From: Pomphorhynchus laevis
Taxonomy: Eukaryota > Acanthocephala > Palaeacanthocephala > Echinorhynchida > Pomphorhynchidae
Length of the DNA stretch: 64,000 nucleotides
Direction of reading: 5' to 3'
NCBI GenBank assembly: GCA_012934845.2
Contig: WNNJ02001010.1
Coordinates: 62,001-126,000 of the forward strand
The notes beneath the pieces were generated by a model, which was not told the origin of the DNA, searched no databases, and saw nothing but the letters and a program-made list of their open reading frames with translations. Shown here piece by piece: positions 32,482 to 47,400 of this stretch. The translations under genes and the position numbers were made by a program. Numbering within the stretch: the first letter of the stretch is position 1; every line of letters starts with the position of its first letter.

Positions 32482-35400
32482 GTAAGTAACATTACGAAAT
32501 CTTAATTTAATCTAGTTCAAAAAATTTGGATAATTTTTACTTTAAAATCGTTAACTTACGACTTATAAGTTAACAAGAAAATTGAAAAATTTTACACAAT
32601 AAAATTTTTGTAATTCTCAAATGCATCTAATCCATAATTAGAAATTCTGTTGTGGTGTTCACAGGAACACCACAACAGAATAAAATTAAAATTAAATATT
32701 TTAATCCTGATGAGATATTAAATAAAAAATAATTATTTTATAAATATTATTAAATATTTATATTTATGCAAATTTATTCGAAATTATTTCGAGTTTCAAA
32801 ACATGCAACAAAGCAAAATGCGGATGTTTTTCTAGAAGCTTGTTCTATAGCATATAAAATATGTAATTAATCATTTAATTTTATCCTGATGATGATACAG
32901 GAGCTATCGAAATATTGTATTTTTTATATTAAAGGAAAATATTTGTGTCTTCGTTCCAGTATAACTATCTAATCGAAAATTGAAGGAGATTATGGTTTCA
33001 TGTGTAATATGTTTATGTTCAATTGATTCTGTATTTTTATAATTAATTCAGACGTTTGGTCTTACTAAACCTATATTTAATCTGCATTGATATCTTATTT
33101 GGTTGTAAAAGGTTTATTTTTCTTTTCTTTAAAGGCTTTAGTTCTTTATGGCTTAAAACACTAACTCATTTTTGTTTGCTTATGATATTTAGAAAAGTGA
33201 CCCCATTAGCGGCTACTAATATAGAATTGTCAACCGCTGAATGGCTGAAGCAATTTGATAGCAAATTAATGGATCATCAAAAATCAACTGACATACAGGT
33301 ACATTAATTTTGATTTGTCGTAGATGTTTTTAAGTTTCGATTCAGAAACTACAGAGCTCGACAGAAGCACCGCCCATTGAGTCAGCAAGCAAAACTAAGC
33401 AAGTTTGGAATGTAATTAGATTTGTTCATTACAACTTGTCAATTTTTTAACTTTGTTCCGTCTTTCATAGCATTATGACTCAAGTAATCTCAGAGGTCTT
33501 AAAGTTGAACACGGCGAGGAACTTATATCCGAAGGAACCTCAGTAATTTTAACACTCAAAGACTCATGTATGCTATATTTGTAGTTATTTTTTGCTTTAA
33601 TTTTTATCAAAATTTAGATATCTTAAAAGATGAAGAGGATGTGCTGGTTAATGTTAACATGGTAGATGACAAAATTGCAAAAAGAAACGCAATGCTCAGA
33701 AATAAGAAATTTAATTACAGCAATTACGATAAGGTATGATATTTTACTTTTTTATAATACCATCATTATTTAGTTTAAAATCCTATTATCGATAATAGTA
33801 TTAACCTAGAATGTAAAGACGATCGGATTATCTTTATTCGATGGTTTAAGGAGATTTTGAAATGAAAATGCTTAGAAAATGTTTCGCTTGTATTTTATAT
33901 TTATTTATAACAAATTGACATTAAAGAATTATTGGAGCTGGATCAAAATAAAGGTGGAACATTTTATTTGATATTTTGCTAACTTCTGCTAGCATCTTCA
34001 GAAAATTACAGGAAATTAGTAATTTTATGATGTTTACAGAAGTTATCGAAATATCAAATAAATTTCCTTTTTTTTGATCCAGCCTGAATAATTCTTTATC
34101 AATAAATGGATCATTATCAACTATTAAAAAAGTATTGTTTTGCTTTATTATGTGATGTTTTTACTGTTTGATTGCTTTTTATGTTTTCTTACTTTTATTC
34201 ATTTTGTGGCGATGCCCATCATATAAATACTGGTTTAATGGTTAAAGTTATAATTGTAATTTTAATAGAAAATTGCCTTAAATGCTAAATTGTTAAAGCC
34301 TAAGCTTTATTCAATAGAGTTAGATATTATTTATTAATAAAATTATTTTTTTATTGTATAGTTTTGTCATTTTGTCATTTAGGAGAGTTAAAGCATTGTC
34401 TAATTATTTCTGTTTTATGTGACTGTAAAAGTTGTCAAACTTATGAATTCATAGCTCACTTTTGTTCTTAATTAAAATGCCTTTTTTTAGACCGATTTTT
34501 CGTCGTTGATTTTCTGAATTATTTTTATTGAAGATTAATTTTACGTTGAAGCTTCTGAATAGAAGTTGTTTTTATTAAATTAAAATTATAAATTAATTTC
34601 CAATTAATATAATAATATAAGTATAATAATATAAGCCGCATTATCGGTCTTTAAAAAAGATGAATTATTTATGCAATCCTTACATAAATAAGAGATGGAA
34701 TCATCGTTTATCCAATATATTATGTGATGTTTTTACGGAAATTGCACATTATAATATAAGGTAAATTTAATATTTATTATATTTTATTTAATAAATAAAT
34801 ATGTTATATAATATATATTTTATATAATAAACTATAATATATTTAAATTTTAATTAATTTTTATATGATGTAAAATATCTGTTATTTTTTCATATCTTTT
34901 ATTTAAATAAAAGATATGAAATATCTTTTAATATTTATTTTTTAATAAATATTAAAAAATAATATTTTTTATTATTTTTTTTATTATTATTATTTTTTAT
35001 CAATTTATTTGTCTTTTAAATTTTAATATAAATTTTGTAAATATAATTTTAGTCCAATTAAGGATTATTTATCCAATTAAGGATGATGAACAAATCCTTT
35101 CAAAATACGATGAAGAAATATATGGGCAATCAATTGAGTCATTTGTCCTCGGTATTTTTATGCTTACGTATTATTTTATATATTCAGCTTATAGATGATC
35201 GTGGGCAGTACGATGCCGAAGAAGAGCTAGCAAGACAGCATGCTCGTGAAAAACTCCAATCGTCAGCAGTAAGACTCGAAACAACACTTAAGCCTATTAC
35301 TGACTATTTGGAGCCTAAGATAATTAAAGTAATTCAAAAGTAAGATGATAAACTTTATATTTTGTTTTTCTAGAAGCCGAAAAAAACACGCACTGTGAAA

Positions 35401-38400
35401 AAGAGAATTCTAAAAGCTGATGATCTACTAAGGATGGATATCGAACGCAACGATGAAACGGATTTAAAGTCAAGGTAATAATTCATGCTTTTAAACCAAT
35501 TCATTGAATTTGATATTGTCGATATTGATTTATTGTTCTTTTGATTACCAACGTGGCTGTCAACAAAGTATTTTGAAATTCACCGACATAATCATAATAT
35601 TACTTAATTTTAATCGAAACAGATCGTTTATTTTAATTAATTTAATGAAGTTATTAAAGACATTGTATAAATAATACGCTATTGATATAAGATATAATTT
35701 AATGTTTAGAAATACATTTACAACCACCTATGATGGTATGTGTAATCCAAGCACGCCAAATGTCTCACGTGTTCGGTCGTCATTGTGACGATCTTTTTGT
35801 TAATTGTGCATTGATAACAAGCTATTATAAATAAAATCCGGTGATTTATAATATTTGGTGATTTTTAAATTTATTATTGTTTCGCCATCAATATTACAAT
35901 ATACCATATTATCCTCTAAAAGCATTGCATAAAAATTGAATATTTTTAGATAAATTTATGATTACTGTAGATAATAAGTGGTATCGGGTCACAAGATATT
36001 AAAACACACAAACCTTCTTGAGAATTGAAACACATGTGCTATCGAAATAATTTGCAAATTTAAAGTTTAATTTTAAATTATAATATAGGATTAATTCGAT
36101 TAATCGTTTATATTTATTTTAGAGACGAAATTTTACAAACGCTGAAGCTTGAAGGTATGTGTTTAAAATATTTTTTTGAAAATAATAATTTAATATTTTG
36201 GCTATAAAATTTTAAATTTTTTAAATTATCGTAAGTTCACAACATATACAATTAAAGTTCCTGCTAATGGGCCTTTCGATTCAAAATTAAAAATTTTTAA
36301 TAATGGTAAATCGAAATCATTCCAAAACAATCCTTTCTGGATTGCTTCCGATGCGATTTTCTGTAATTTGATATTGTGTTCCCATTCTTGTGGATCTCAC
36401 GCACATCGATACACATTTTGCTAGTGTAAGTGATATATGTGTTCGCAAGGCTCTTATGCAATTACTGTAAGGCAGTATTCTTCGCTCTGCAACTTTTGTG
36501 GACATCCAGCGCATTACCTTATCAGCTTCTGGTGCCATTACACCGGTAGCGGAGAAGACCATCGGAAAGAAAGCGGATCGTTCGATTTCGTTACTACGTT
36601 CAGCGTATTTTGCAATTTTCCGTTGTTCGTGGTAGACATTGCATACTCGGGGTGTTCTGTTGGAATATAAAGGTGTCAGTGTGTTGTATATACAAATGTT
36701 AAAAAAGGACCGCATCATTTCCCGCCTTATAAACCCCGGCAAACAATATCTGATCTTGCCTGATTGCCAGTACACGTCGTTGATCTCTCAAATACGTGGT
36801 TTCGGGATACATGTTAAAGATTAACCTGTATCCGGGGTACAGGTTTTACCCAGGGTACAGGTTTCGGGTTACATGCTATAGATTAAAATATTAATTTGTT
36901 GTAAAATTAATAAAAGCGGCTTTCCTCAGGCAGCGATTAAGCGTAGCGGTTCAGCGAGGCAATGCTGCTTGTATACTTGAGTGCCTAAACGATCAATCGG
37001 CTACGGATTTTTTTGAAGGGAAACTAAATTTTTAATGGCATTGCACTTCTATTAATGTTTTGGTTTTTTATCTAATATATTTTTAATAAAATAATTTTAA
37101 TTTCTAAGCGATAGACATTTAATGATAGATGGAAGCATTTATTCAGCTTGATTATTAAGTTTTTAAGTTTCTAAAAGCTTTACAATTATAACTTACAACA
37201 GAAATATCTTCAAGCAGCTTGACCATGTAAGTTCTAAGGTGCTCTTAGGTTCTAAGGTGTTTTAAGGTGACGGAGAAGACCATCGGAAAGAAAGCGGATC
37301 GTTCGATTTCGATAATTCGTTAAACGTACTTTGCAATTTTCCGTTGTTCGTGGTAGACATTGCATTATCGGGGTGTCCAAAAAAGACCGCACCATTTTAC
37401 CGCCTAATAAACCTCGGCAAACAATATATAATCTTGTCTGAATGTCATTACATGTCGTTGATCTCTCAAATACGTGGTTTCGGGGTACATGTTGTAATAT
37501 CGGTTCTGTAGAAACATCACAACACACTTTAGCGAGTTCGTTAGCTAAAATATCACGAACAATGTTATGCCTGATAATTGTGACACCTCCGTTTCGACAT
37601 GACATAGCATGATTAACTGTGGATGGTGATCCGCATGCACATCTTTGTGTTGCATTTCTTAGTGGAAGATTATATCTAGCACACATGGCATCTTGAAATT
37701 CTTGGGTGGTCAGTTGTGTATGTTTGTCGTGTGTCGGTTGATTGTTACACCAAGATAACGTCCCACGTTGTGAAGCATATATCACGACTTGCTTCTTCTC
37801 GGTGTCCAAACTTGTCAATATCCTCTCATATTTTAGGCGAGATGCTAAATTTCTTTCCTGTTTTATCTCGGCAACCGCACATTTCTGAGCATTGTCTTAA
37901 CATGTTCCCAAATTTCCCATAATTAGGGGCGTATCAAATCCGTATCAAATGCTGATATTCCATCTCGGCTTCTATGGGATTTGATATACCTATTCCTCCA
38001 TGTTTCGTGGGCAGCATACATATCTCCATGATTTCTTTTTCAACGTTGTTTTGTTTAAGTAAATTGGGAAGAAGAATTTTTGTAATTGATTTCTCAAGAG
38101 GTGTGAACCATGATCCCTCTGTAGGGCATGTGCGCATTAAGTACCTCCATTTATGTTGAAGCGCGTGAACAAAAACGTAATAGGCATCAACTTCTGCGAG
38201 TTCGCTTATGTTTTCCACCATCCTAACCCAAAGTTTGATCCTTGATTTCGCAAAATTCTCTATGTATTCGGCTGTTCCACAAGGATACCCAAGAACGACA
38301 ATTCCTTCTGGCGTGATGTTCAAGCCTGTTTCCCTGAATAATTGTTTGGCATCGTTATTTGAATGTATTAATATGTATAAAATGTATAAAATGTATAATA

Positions 38401-41400
38401 TGTATAAAATGTTTAATACAAATATTAAAAATTATATACGTTCACACGTCATATTATACCCTGTGAATTTCAATTTAAAGACGTTATTTCATACTTTAAA
38501 TATAAATATTTTAATCTTATGTTGTTAGATTATATGCAGTATTACTTATCTTTTATTTTTGTGTTTTTTAACGTTAGATTATATTACTTTTTTATATTTT
38601 TGTATTTGTTTTAGTGGGTTCATTTAGATTTTCCGTATGTGCAAATGGTCGAATGCATCTACATTTATTTGGATGCCCTAATGCATTGAATAACATTATG
38701 TGCATTAATGACATACACGACGCGAATGGCACTCTTTCGCTTTTATGTTCGCTTTCACACATTCATTAAATCATTAGATGATATAATGAATTTAATTGGT
38801 GGATAATGACTTGATTTAAATATTGTGACTTATATAGTCACTTATATATCAGTGACTTGATTTATATATAATTAATTTAAGTGTTTTAACGAATTTAATA
38901 AAAATTAATTAAAACTTTTTTCATAGATAACGATTACGTTGAAGGCGACGTGATTGATTCTGTTAAAAAGGAGATTGTAGATGTAGATGAGGTAGATATT
39001 ATATTAAATCGGACTGCCGCCAATAAACGACGAACTGCTGATATTGTAAGAAAATGATTATTGTTTTTAATAGTCTTTTTTGTAGATAGCAAGAAAGTTG
39101 AGACGTAATCGATGTGAAGACGATGATCGGGATGAAGATCAGATTGATTCCACTGTGGTCCTTGATTCAATGTCAGAGTTTTGTCGAACTCTGGGAGATG
39201 TTCCTATTATTAGCATTCCAACTCAAACTGAAGTATTTTATTTAGTAATTATTGTGTGTTTATTGGCAATTGCTTTTAGGCTAATTGTGAAGATAACACT
39301 GAAGCGAACGAAATTGATAATGATTTAATTTGTAGTGTAGAGGACGTTGTGTCAACTGACAATAAGGTTAACTTAATAATATTTTCAGTAAATAATATTG
39401 TTTTTAATAATATTTAAAAAATAATAATTTTTGAATTTATTTTCAATAATTGAAGTCTAAATATTTTATTATTTTCACAAAAATAGATAAATATACGAAT
39501 TGGTAAAAACTTTTTTCACGAATTCTAAGTGCGAATTTAATGACTCCTTTGTTTATTTACAAAACAATATTGAGCAGATATATTTGCTTATACAACAAAA
39601 ATGAAAATATTAGTAACAAAATCATGCAGAAATCAAAAGCAGCGTTACGTGTTTTTCATATAAAGGCATTGATATAAAAAAGTTTTTCACATTTTCGGTC
39701 TTTGCAATCAGAACAATCGGAGTGTTTCTTAAATTTCGAATCATTTTTACCCATCGATAATCGTCGCCTACACTGTTATCGTCAAGCTGTTTTATTAATT
39801 CCATATCAGTTAACATTTTACGAATTATGTTCTGTGACAATCGTCGTCTGCTTTACTTAACAAATTCTCTGTATGCTTGCGAATCTTATATAATTCAGCT
39901 AAGTCAAGCTCGCTGTGTGAGTAACATTACCGATATCAAAATGTTATAACTGATAGCTGATATACAGTATAAATTGTGATGGTGTTTTCACTTTTTAATT
40001 TTCTTATGATGTGTTATTTTGTTATATAAATGCCTAGAGCAAGATATATTAGCATGCATACCTAATAATTATATATTTTCAAATAATTAAATTGTGATAG
40101 AGTCGTCCCCTTCACTGTGCTTTTTCGGGGAGAGTTAAACTTATTATTTTCGATTTATTTTGATTGATATATAGTAAGTTTGGGTCTTCTCGGTTTGGTT
40201 CTCCCAAGCAAATAAAAAAAATTTTAGGCTTATTTTAAGCAGTATAAATATGCGTATTGAATATGTCAATTTTATTTTGTAGAAACCAAGTTGAGTATTA
40301 AAAATCAAATTAAATCTCAAATTTAAGAGCGTTGTGGTTAAAAAATCACATAAAATACTCATTACATATCTTGACATGACTGGTAAGTTTGAGCTTTAAA
40401 TAATGCATATTCACAGAAAAATTTGTTTTTTTTTGTCAAAAAAGTAAATTAAAATTAAAAATCTCTTGATCAGCCATGCTCTTAAATATTTGACGATATT
40501 CATACCCGAATACTTTTCATATTTATCTTTACATTTTATTGTTTAATCATTTATAAATTAATCATTTATTAAAAGCAAAAGAAACATTAAACTTTCCTGA
40601 ATACGCCTATATTGATATAAAGTAGCTCGAATATACAAATATATAACATTAAATAAAATATATTTTTTAAAATTATATTTAACATAATTGTATTATTATA
40701 TTTAACATATTTATACAATTGCTAAATATATACTTAATTCATTATATAATTCTGAATCGTTATTTAAGATTTCGTTTGGTTCATTTTGATAATCTGATTT
40801 TTCCTAATTGCTTCTAACTGACATTTTACATTTATCGATTTTTTTGCTGAATTTTTTCTTTAGATTCACGCTTATTTTTCGATACCAAAAACATTTTAAT
40901 CTTAAGATTTTCCACATCGTTCATGTATTGTTCATCTTATAATTCACGTGTATTTATATAATAGTTCATTTCTTAGTTCAAATCGAATTTTCAGTTGGCA
41001 TTGTAGATTTCAGTGATTTGTTTACACATTTTTTAATTGTTTCTTTTTCTTATGAAAATGAAATAATTTACTTATTTATGCATTGTAAGTTACATATATA
41101 TTTAATTTTCTTTCAAATAAGGTCATATTTGTTTGCTTTATAAATTGTATAAAATTTTATAGTGGCATTTTAAAAAAGGAAAACATTACTGCAAACCTTT
41201 ATTGATTTAATTAGGTTTCAGACAATGTTATCTTAGACGAGGAACCTTTAATTGGACCTGGTATTACTTCCGCTCTAAAGATTGCCCACACAAAAGGTTA
41301 GTTGCTAAAATTAAATGTGTATAATTTATGCAATGTTTTATTAATTTAAAAAAATTTCAAATGTTTTGTCTTAAAAGATAAAAACTGGAAATGAAGCATC

Positions 41401-44400
41401 GAAAATGTCAAATATAAAAACTGCGCACAAATCTAGGATATTATAATTGGTTGTATGACGCAACGCGTAGTCTGAATGCTTTAGAAATGATAAGTTAGTA
41501 CAAACCCTAACTCCCAAATCGTTATATGAGTAATCTTTATATATTTTAATTTCGATACTAATTGAATCAAACTTGCACTCCCTTCGAATTTGATTACTTG
41601 ACCTTCGTGATATATACATCGATGTACATTAAGATGAATTGATCCTCAAGTCATTTCGTTTGAACCAATTGAATATATCGTCGATGCTATCTTGTAATTG
41701 CTGCTGATCCAACTTGAAAATAATAGGTCACTAAATCTTAAGATCGTCAGCATATATTAAGTTTGATTGTATCAAATATCACGACTCACATATGCGTACG
41801 TCACTTTGTTGGTTGAAAATAAATACACGAATCCAATTAATTACACGTAGATCGAGATTAATGTGCTCTAACATCTCAACAAGATGATTAACAGAGTTGA
41901 AAGCTTTCGAGAAATCAGAGAAAACTGTTTTTATTTTCTTAAATATATTATTTAATATTGTTATTAAAACAATATTATTATATTGTTTTATAAATATAGC
42001 TGAGTCTTGGTGGCTATTGTGATAAATGTTTACTTACTTTTATAAGCGTTTTGCTTTCTCGTGCAAACGATTTACATTATAATTGATTATTGTATATTCT
42101 AAAATATACAATTTTTATTTGATAAAAGTAGAATATTTTTACTGATAAATCTTTGTATTGATAATTGATATTTATCAATCTTTGTATTGATAAATAGCAC
42201 AATTTGGATGCATCTTTTCGAGCACATTCCTTACTTTTCCTATTAATAATTTAAATCATTAGATTTTATCTTTAAATTATTCAACGTAGAGTCATTTCTC
42301 TTAACCAACACGTGTTTAAATTTAAGGCCATAAATTATTTTAATCGGAAATTTAAATTTGATAAAAATATAATATTAAGTAAATTTAGTGTCGACACTAA
42401 AATTTAAATTCACTTAAATTTAAGTGAATTTATTAAGACAGCAGAGCATGTAGCGAAATAAAATAATATAAAATAATAAAATAATATAGACATCGAAAGA
42501 TAAACTTATTTATGTTAAATTCTTGCTTATAAAAATGTCGTTCCACATACGTGACTTTATCAGCTGTCGCTAAACATAAAGATTTGGAATATTCTTGGAA
42601 AATATTCTTTAAGGTGTAAAAGAATATGAATATTATAATATTATATAATAATATAATATTAGAATATAATATTCTTTAAGTTTTTCAAGTGTGTCCGCAG
42701 ATCGATCTTCTCTTTAGTTTAAAGGAATTTTGTGCAGATGAATTAAAAGCGACGTTCGATCTTTAGCATTTGAGTTTTTCAGTAAATAAATTCGACTTTT
42801 AGACATAATTCGAATTTTATATAAAATAATACCTTTTACTGTTTGTAAAACAGAAGGTTTTGCCAACAGAAAATGGTAAAACGTCAGCTACCCACAAATT
42901 TCTGCCGCGGATAAAAAGTTTATCTTATCAAATATTTTTATTGGAATAAGTCATTTATATCTAGTCATCAAATTACTTATTAGTTTAAGTAATCAAATAT
43001 GTCTATCAGTTATCAGATTTATATATCAAAAATACTTGACCGAAAATATCTGATAAAAAATCTTGATAAAAATTAATTTATTAATACGAGTGGATAATAA
43101 TAATAATCTAAATAATAATCTGTTTACGTTTAACCATTTTAAAAATATATAAATTTTAAATACTTATATTAGTTGTTTAAACTAAAAATAGTATCTTAAT
43201 GATGAAAATGTAAGAAGAATTATCATTTGCGTCTCCGTATTAACAATTAATCAATTATTAATCTAATTTTTAGAGGTAGTCTTAAATAATTTTCATTCGA
43301 AAACAATTAACCTTCTGTTTCATTTAGGTTACCTTGAATGTGACAAGTCTCGAAAAGATGCTAGGATTAAACATCAAAACATATCCGCACAACATTTTAC
43401 AATTGAAGAGCGTTCGCATTAGTAAATCAAATTTGCCTTGTATTATTATATTATTTTTAATGTATTATTTAATTATGATATCTTATTAAACTTTATTTTT
43501 TTAAATTAATTTAAAATTTCTGCTTACAAAGATGTCGTTCCACCTACGTGACTTTATCAATTGTCGATAAAAATACAAAGATTTGAAATATTCTTGGATA
43601 ATTAGAATTATATAAAGCTATAAGTTTTTCAATGGTGTTTGTAGATCGATATTCTCTTTAGTTTAAAGGAAATATATATAAATATATATTTATATATTAA
43701 TATGTAAATATACTAATGTTAAAAATTCCTATCATTATACTTCTAACATTATATAAATATAAAATATATTTATAATGAATAAATAATATGTGATATATTT
43801 CTTATTGATAAAATAGGACTTTTATTTTCAATTGATAATTTATTAAGATATCTTAAGATATTAAGATATCTATTATTTTATTTTAATATAATTTATTAAG
43901 ATATATTTTATATAGGATATATATATGTATTTACTATTTTTATTATTTTATTATACTTCTTTTAATTTTACTAAAACGCGATTACTTTTGCCGCACCTTT
44001 AATACATTTATTTGTTATGGTCCGAATATTTTACAAATATATTTTTATATTTTTTCAAACTTAATAGTAATTTGTATTATTAAATAATCAGATTTTATTA
44101 TAAATAAAATAAGATTTTAGCTAAATAATAAATTTATTATTCCACTCGTGTTTGTTATCAATACACAGTACCACTTGTGGTATAGTGTATTGATAATATA
44201 TTCCCGGTCTTTACTAAAATGCTATACCTTTTGAATCTTTCTGACTTTTCAGGCGTACGCTCTCGATAAAATACTGTAGCTCTCGTTACATAGTTGCACC
44301 AACTTTAATCATTGCTTGCCTTAACCCATCTTACAAATTCCTTTTAAAAGATATTCAAAAAATGGATGTTTACTAGTTTGACGCAGAAAGTCGCGGGTTG

Positions 44401-47400
44401 AATCGATCATCTTGACTTGATTGGATTGGTCAAGTGTAGTCTAAAGACAACCACAACTATAAAGCCATCTTACCCCAATATGCCTTTGTAAGAGTGTAAT
44501 CGTTCTTTAAAAATAATGATTTCAGGAAATCCTAAACTCGTGAAATGCATTACAATGACTTTAAATCTCAAACGCCAATTTCAACTCTTGTTTGTCAGCT
44601 CTCCTCTTCAGTCAGAGAAAACAGTTCGCCATTACTTTGCCTTTAGTCACTCGATCCGTATCGAGTGAAGAATATTTTTATCAAAACGAAATTCAGTTGT
44701 AAATTAACATGTAAATATTTGGTGATAATTACAGTTAAGATGTAAATATTTGTTTTAATTTACGTTTAAATAATTATTGATAATTGAAGTTAACATGTAA
44801 ATATTTGGTGATAATTACAGTTAAGATGTAAATATTTGTTTTAATTTACGTTTAAATAATTATTGATAATTGAAGTTAACATGTAAATATTTGGTGATAA
44901 TTACAGTTAAGATGTAAATATTTGTTTTAATTTACGTTTAAATAATTATTGATAATTGAAGTTAACATGTAAATATTTGTTGATAATTACAGTTAAGATG
45001 TAGATTATTATTCTAATGCAAAATATATTATCACAAATATGGGAATATGTTTTGTTAATCAGTAAAGATGTAAATATTTATTTTTAATTTACGTTTAAAT
45101 AATTATTGATTATTGAAGTTAACATGTAAATATTTGTTGATAATTACAGTTAAGATGTAGATTATTGATTCTAGTGCAAAATATATTATCACAAATATGG
45201 CAATATGTTTTGTTAATCAGTTAATATGTATATATTTATTTTTAATTTACGTTTAAATAAATATTAATAATTGAAGTTAACATATAAATATTTGTTGATA
45301 ATTACAGTTAAGATGTAAATATTTGATTATAATGCAAAGTATATTATCACAAATATGGCTATATGTTTTGTTAATCAGTTAAGATGCAAATATTTATTTT
45401 TAATTTACGTTTAAATAATTATTGATAATTGAAGTTAACATGTAAATATTTGTTGATAATTGAAGTTAACATGTAAATATTTGTTGAGAACTGATGTTAA
45501 GATGTGAATATTTGTTGATAATTACAGTTAAGATGTGAATATTTGTTGATAATTGAAGTTAAGATGTAAATATTTGTTGATAAATTCAGTAAAGATGTAA
45601 ATATTTGTTGATAATTGCAGTTAAGATGTAAATATTTGTTGATAAATTCAATAAAGATGGAAATATTTGTTTTTAATTAAAGTTAAGATATAAATATTTT
45701 ATAATTAAAGTTAAGATGGAATATTTTTGATTATCAGTTAAGATGTAAATATTTGTCGATAAATATTGCTAATTTGTTTTTATATAAATAATAGCAGTTA
45801 ATTTTTTATATTTGTTGATAATCTTATTTACTGTGTAAATAATTATTGATAATTGAAGTTAATATGTAAATATTTGTTGATAAATGCTGATAATTGATAT
45901 ATTTGTTTCGGTCTCTATTATTTGACTCAACATAGCAGCGGGGTCAAACACGTTCTAATGACGTATTTAATTTGATGAAATTTGATTATCAAGTATATTA
46001 TTTTTAGTACAAATCATATTCGCTTAATAGTTTAAATTTATTTTTAATAATATTTTGTTATTTTGTATATTGTAAAATTACAAAAAAAAGCAAAAATCCA
46101 TTAAAAACTACTTGAACATTTTACTTTAAAATTACCAGAAAAATAATGTTGTATTAAGAATACATCAAATAGTGTTTTATACCAGTATTAATTTCGATTA
46201 CCTTACAATATTTCTTGAAGTGTGCTTTAATTACGTCAAGTATTTTATTCATATAGACAGAAAGTGGTTTTAATGTACATTAAAAACACTACCTATGAAC
46301 CTAGGTTTTATTGGATTTTTATGTAATTATAGTTATTATAACATATATAAAAGGTTAATTTTTTTCAATTAATTAAAAAGGTTAATTATAGTATGCTATT
46401 CACATTACGTGAGAGGTATTTATTATTATACGAAATGTATATCCGATAAACTTGCCTGCGCGACAGGTGTGTCTTGATATATACAAACACAATTAAATAG
46501 TTTTGCCAATTTACAAATTAAAATACGGCCAGTATGAAAATGTAATCAATTGCATGGATTAGAATAAAGATAAGAGTATAAGAAGTAACCTATTTTTTCT
46601 GATAGCATCAAAGTTAAAAACATGTGATAACTAAAAAGTTAAAAACATGCTGATTCCTCTTAGGTAATTTGATTATATAGCGCAATATTTTATTCTAACA
46701 AAGAGTATATCATTTACTATCCATCAAAAAATCATTTTAGGCCAACAGTTTTACAAATATATTCTTTAAACAACTAAGGACTTGTGTCTACAACTCTATA
46801 AGATCTAAGATTTATAACTGAGATTTATAAGCAGCATGACTTAGATACAATATGAAGTTTATAATATGGAAATTTAAAGGCTTTATTAACGAATAAGATG
46901 ATTTAAAAAAGTAAAATTTGTAATGCATACTTTCAGTATTTCTGGTAGAGGTTATATTACCGAAATAAAGAATTGAGGTCATTTGAAGCAACTGCTATGT
47001 AATCAGATTTCGGCTATTATTCCTCGATCCAGCATAGCAGCAGTTCTGACATGGTTTCTATCACTAGGAGAACAAAGTCCGCAGGGCAATAAAAAGTTGT
47101 CAATAGAACTAATCAAATAACTGAGTCTAAGTATTTTATACAATATAAATATAGTAAACAATTTGTAAGAATGAAATTGAAAAATAAAAGCAAAGCAAGC
47201 AAAACAAGTAATATTTCAGTATCGTTAAGTTGGAAGGTTTCCGTCTCGAGCGACCTCTTACAGGCACGCTGCATTTCCCCGCTGCACTGAACAGCTTAAA
47301 CGCTGCAACAGGAAATTGGCAGCTCTTCTATCATCTGTTGCCACCACCAACATATTGCGCAGTTTTGTCAAAAAATTCGAAGTTATCGGCCCGGCAGCAC

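Larger units (their letters stand above)
36300..38350 (-). mobile_element. Family E retrotransposon relic in SART1 intron 13
   Basis: On the minus strand three pieces follow in order: 38323-37934 (GGIGISNPIEAEMEYQHLI, a typical post-RT motif), 37818-37252 (RCACGSPSTVNHAMSCRNGG, a Cys/His motif, then DILANELAKVCCDVSTEPIL) and 36775-36317 (MMRSFFNICIYNTL and RKIAKYAERSNEIE). The RT itself is missing. The class is unsettled: the layout resembles non-LTR elements with a restriction-like endonuclease at the C-terminus. A roughly 240-base part is present twice (36545-36820 and 37265-37500). Confidence 0.65.
41215..43421 (+). other. SART1: SART1 exons 17 and 18
   Basis: Exon 17 (41215-41296) reads VILDEEPLIGPGITSALKIA, matching the human ILDEEPIVNRGLAAAL. 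Exon 18 (43328-43421) reads GYLECDKSRKDARIKHQN and ends in phase 2. The intron between them is 2 kb and contains a family A LINE relic. Confidence 0.88.

Noticed and set aside
35195-35343. Donor GTAAGAT at 35340 for SART1 exon 11
   Set aside because: It is a good consensus site, but using it puts exon 12 out of frame with an early stop; the site at 35328 keeps the family sequence.
44700-45895. Regular repeats that could suggest a CRISPR array
   Set aside because: Units are contiguous 86-base minisatellite repeats without unique spacers, inside an intron of a eukaryotic gene.
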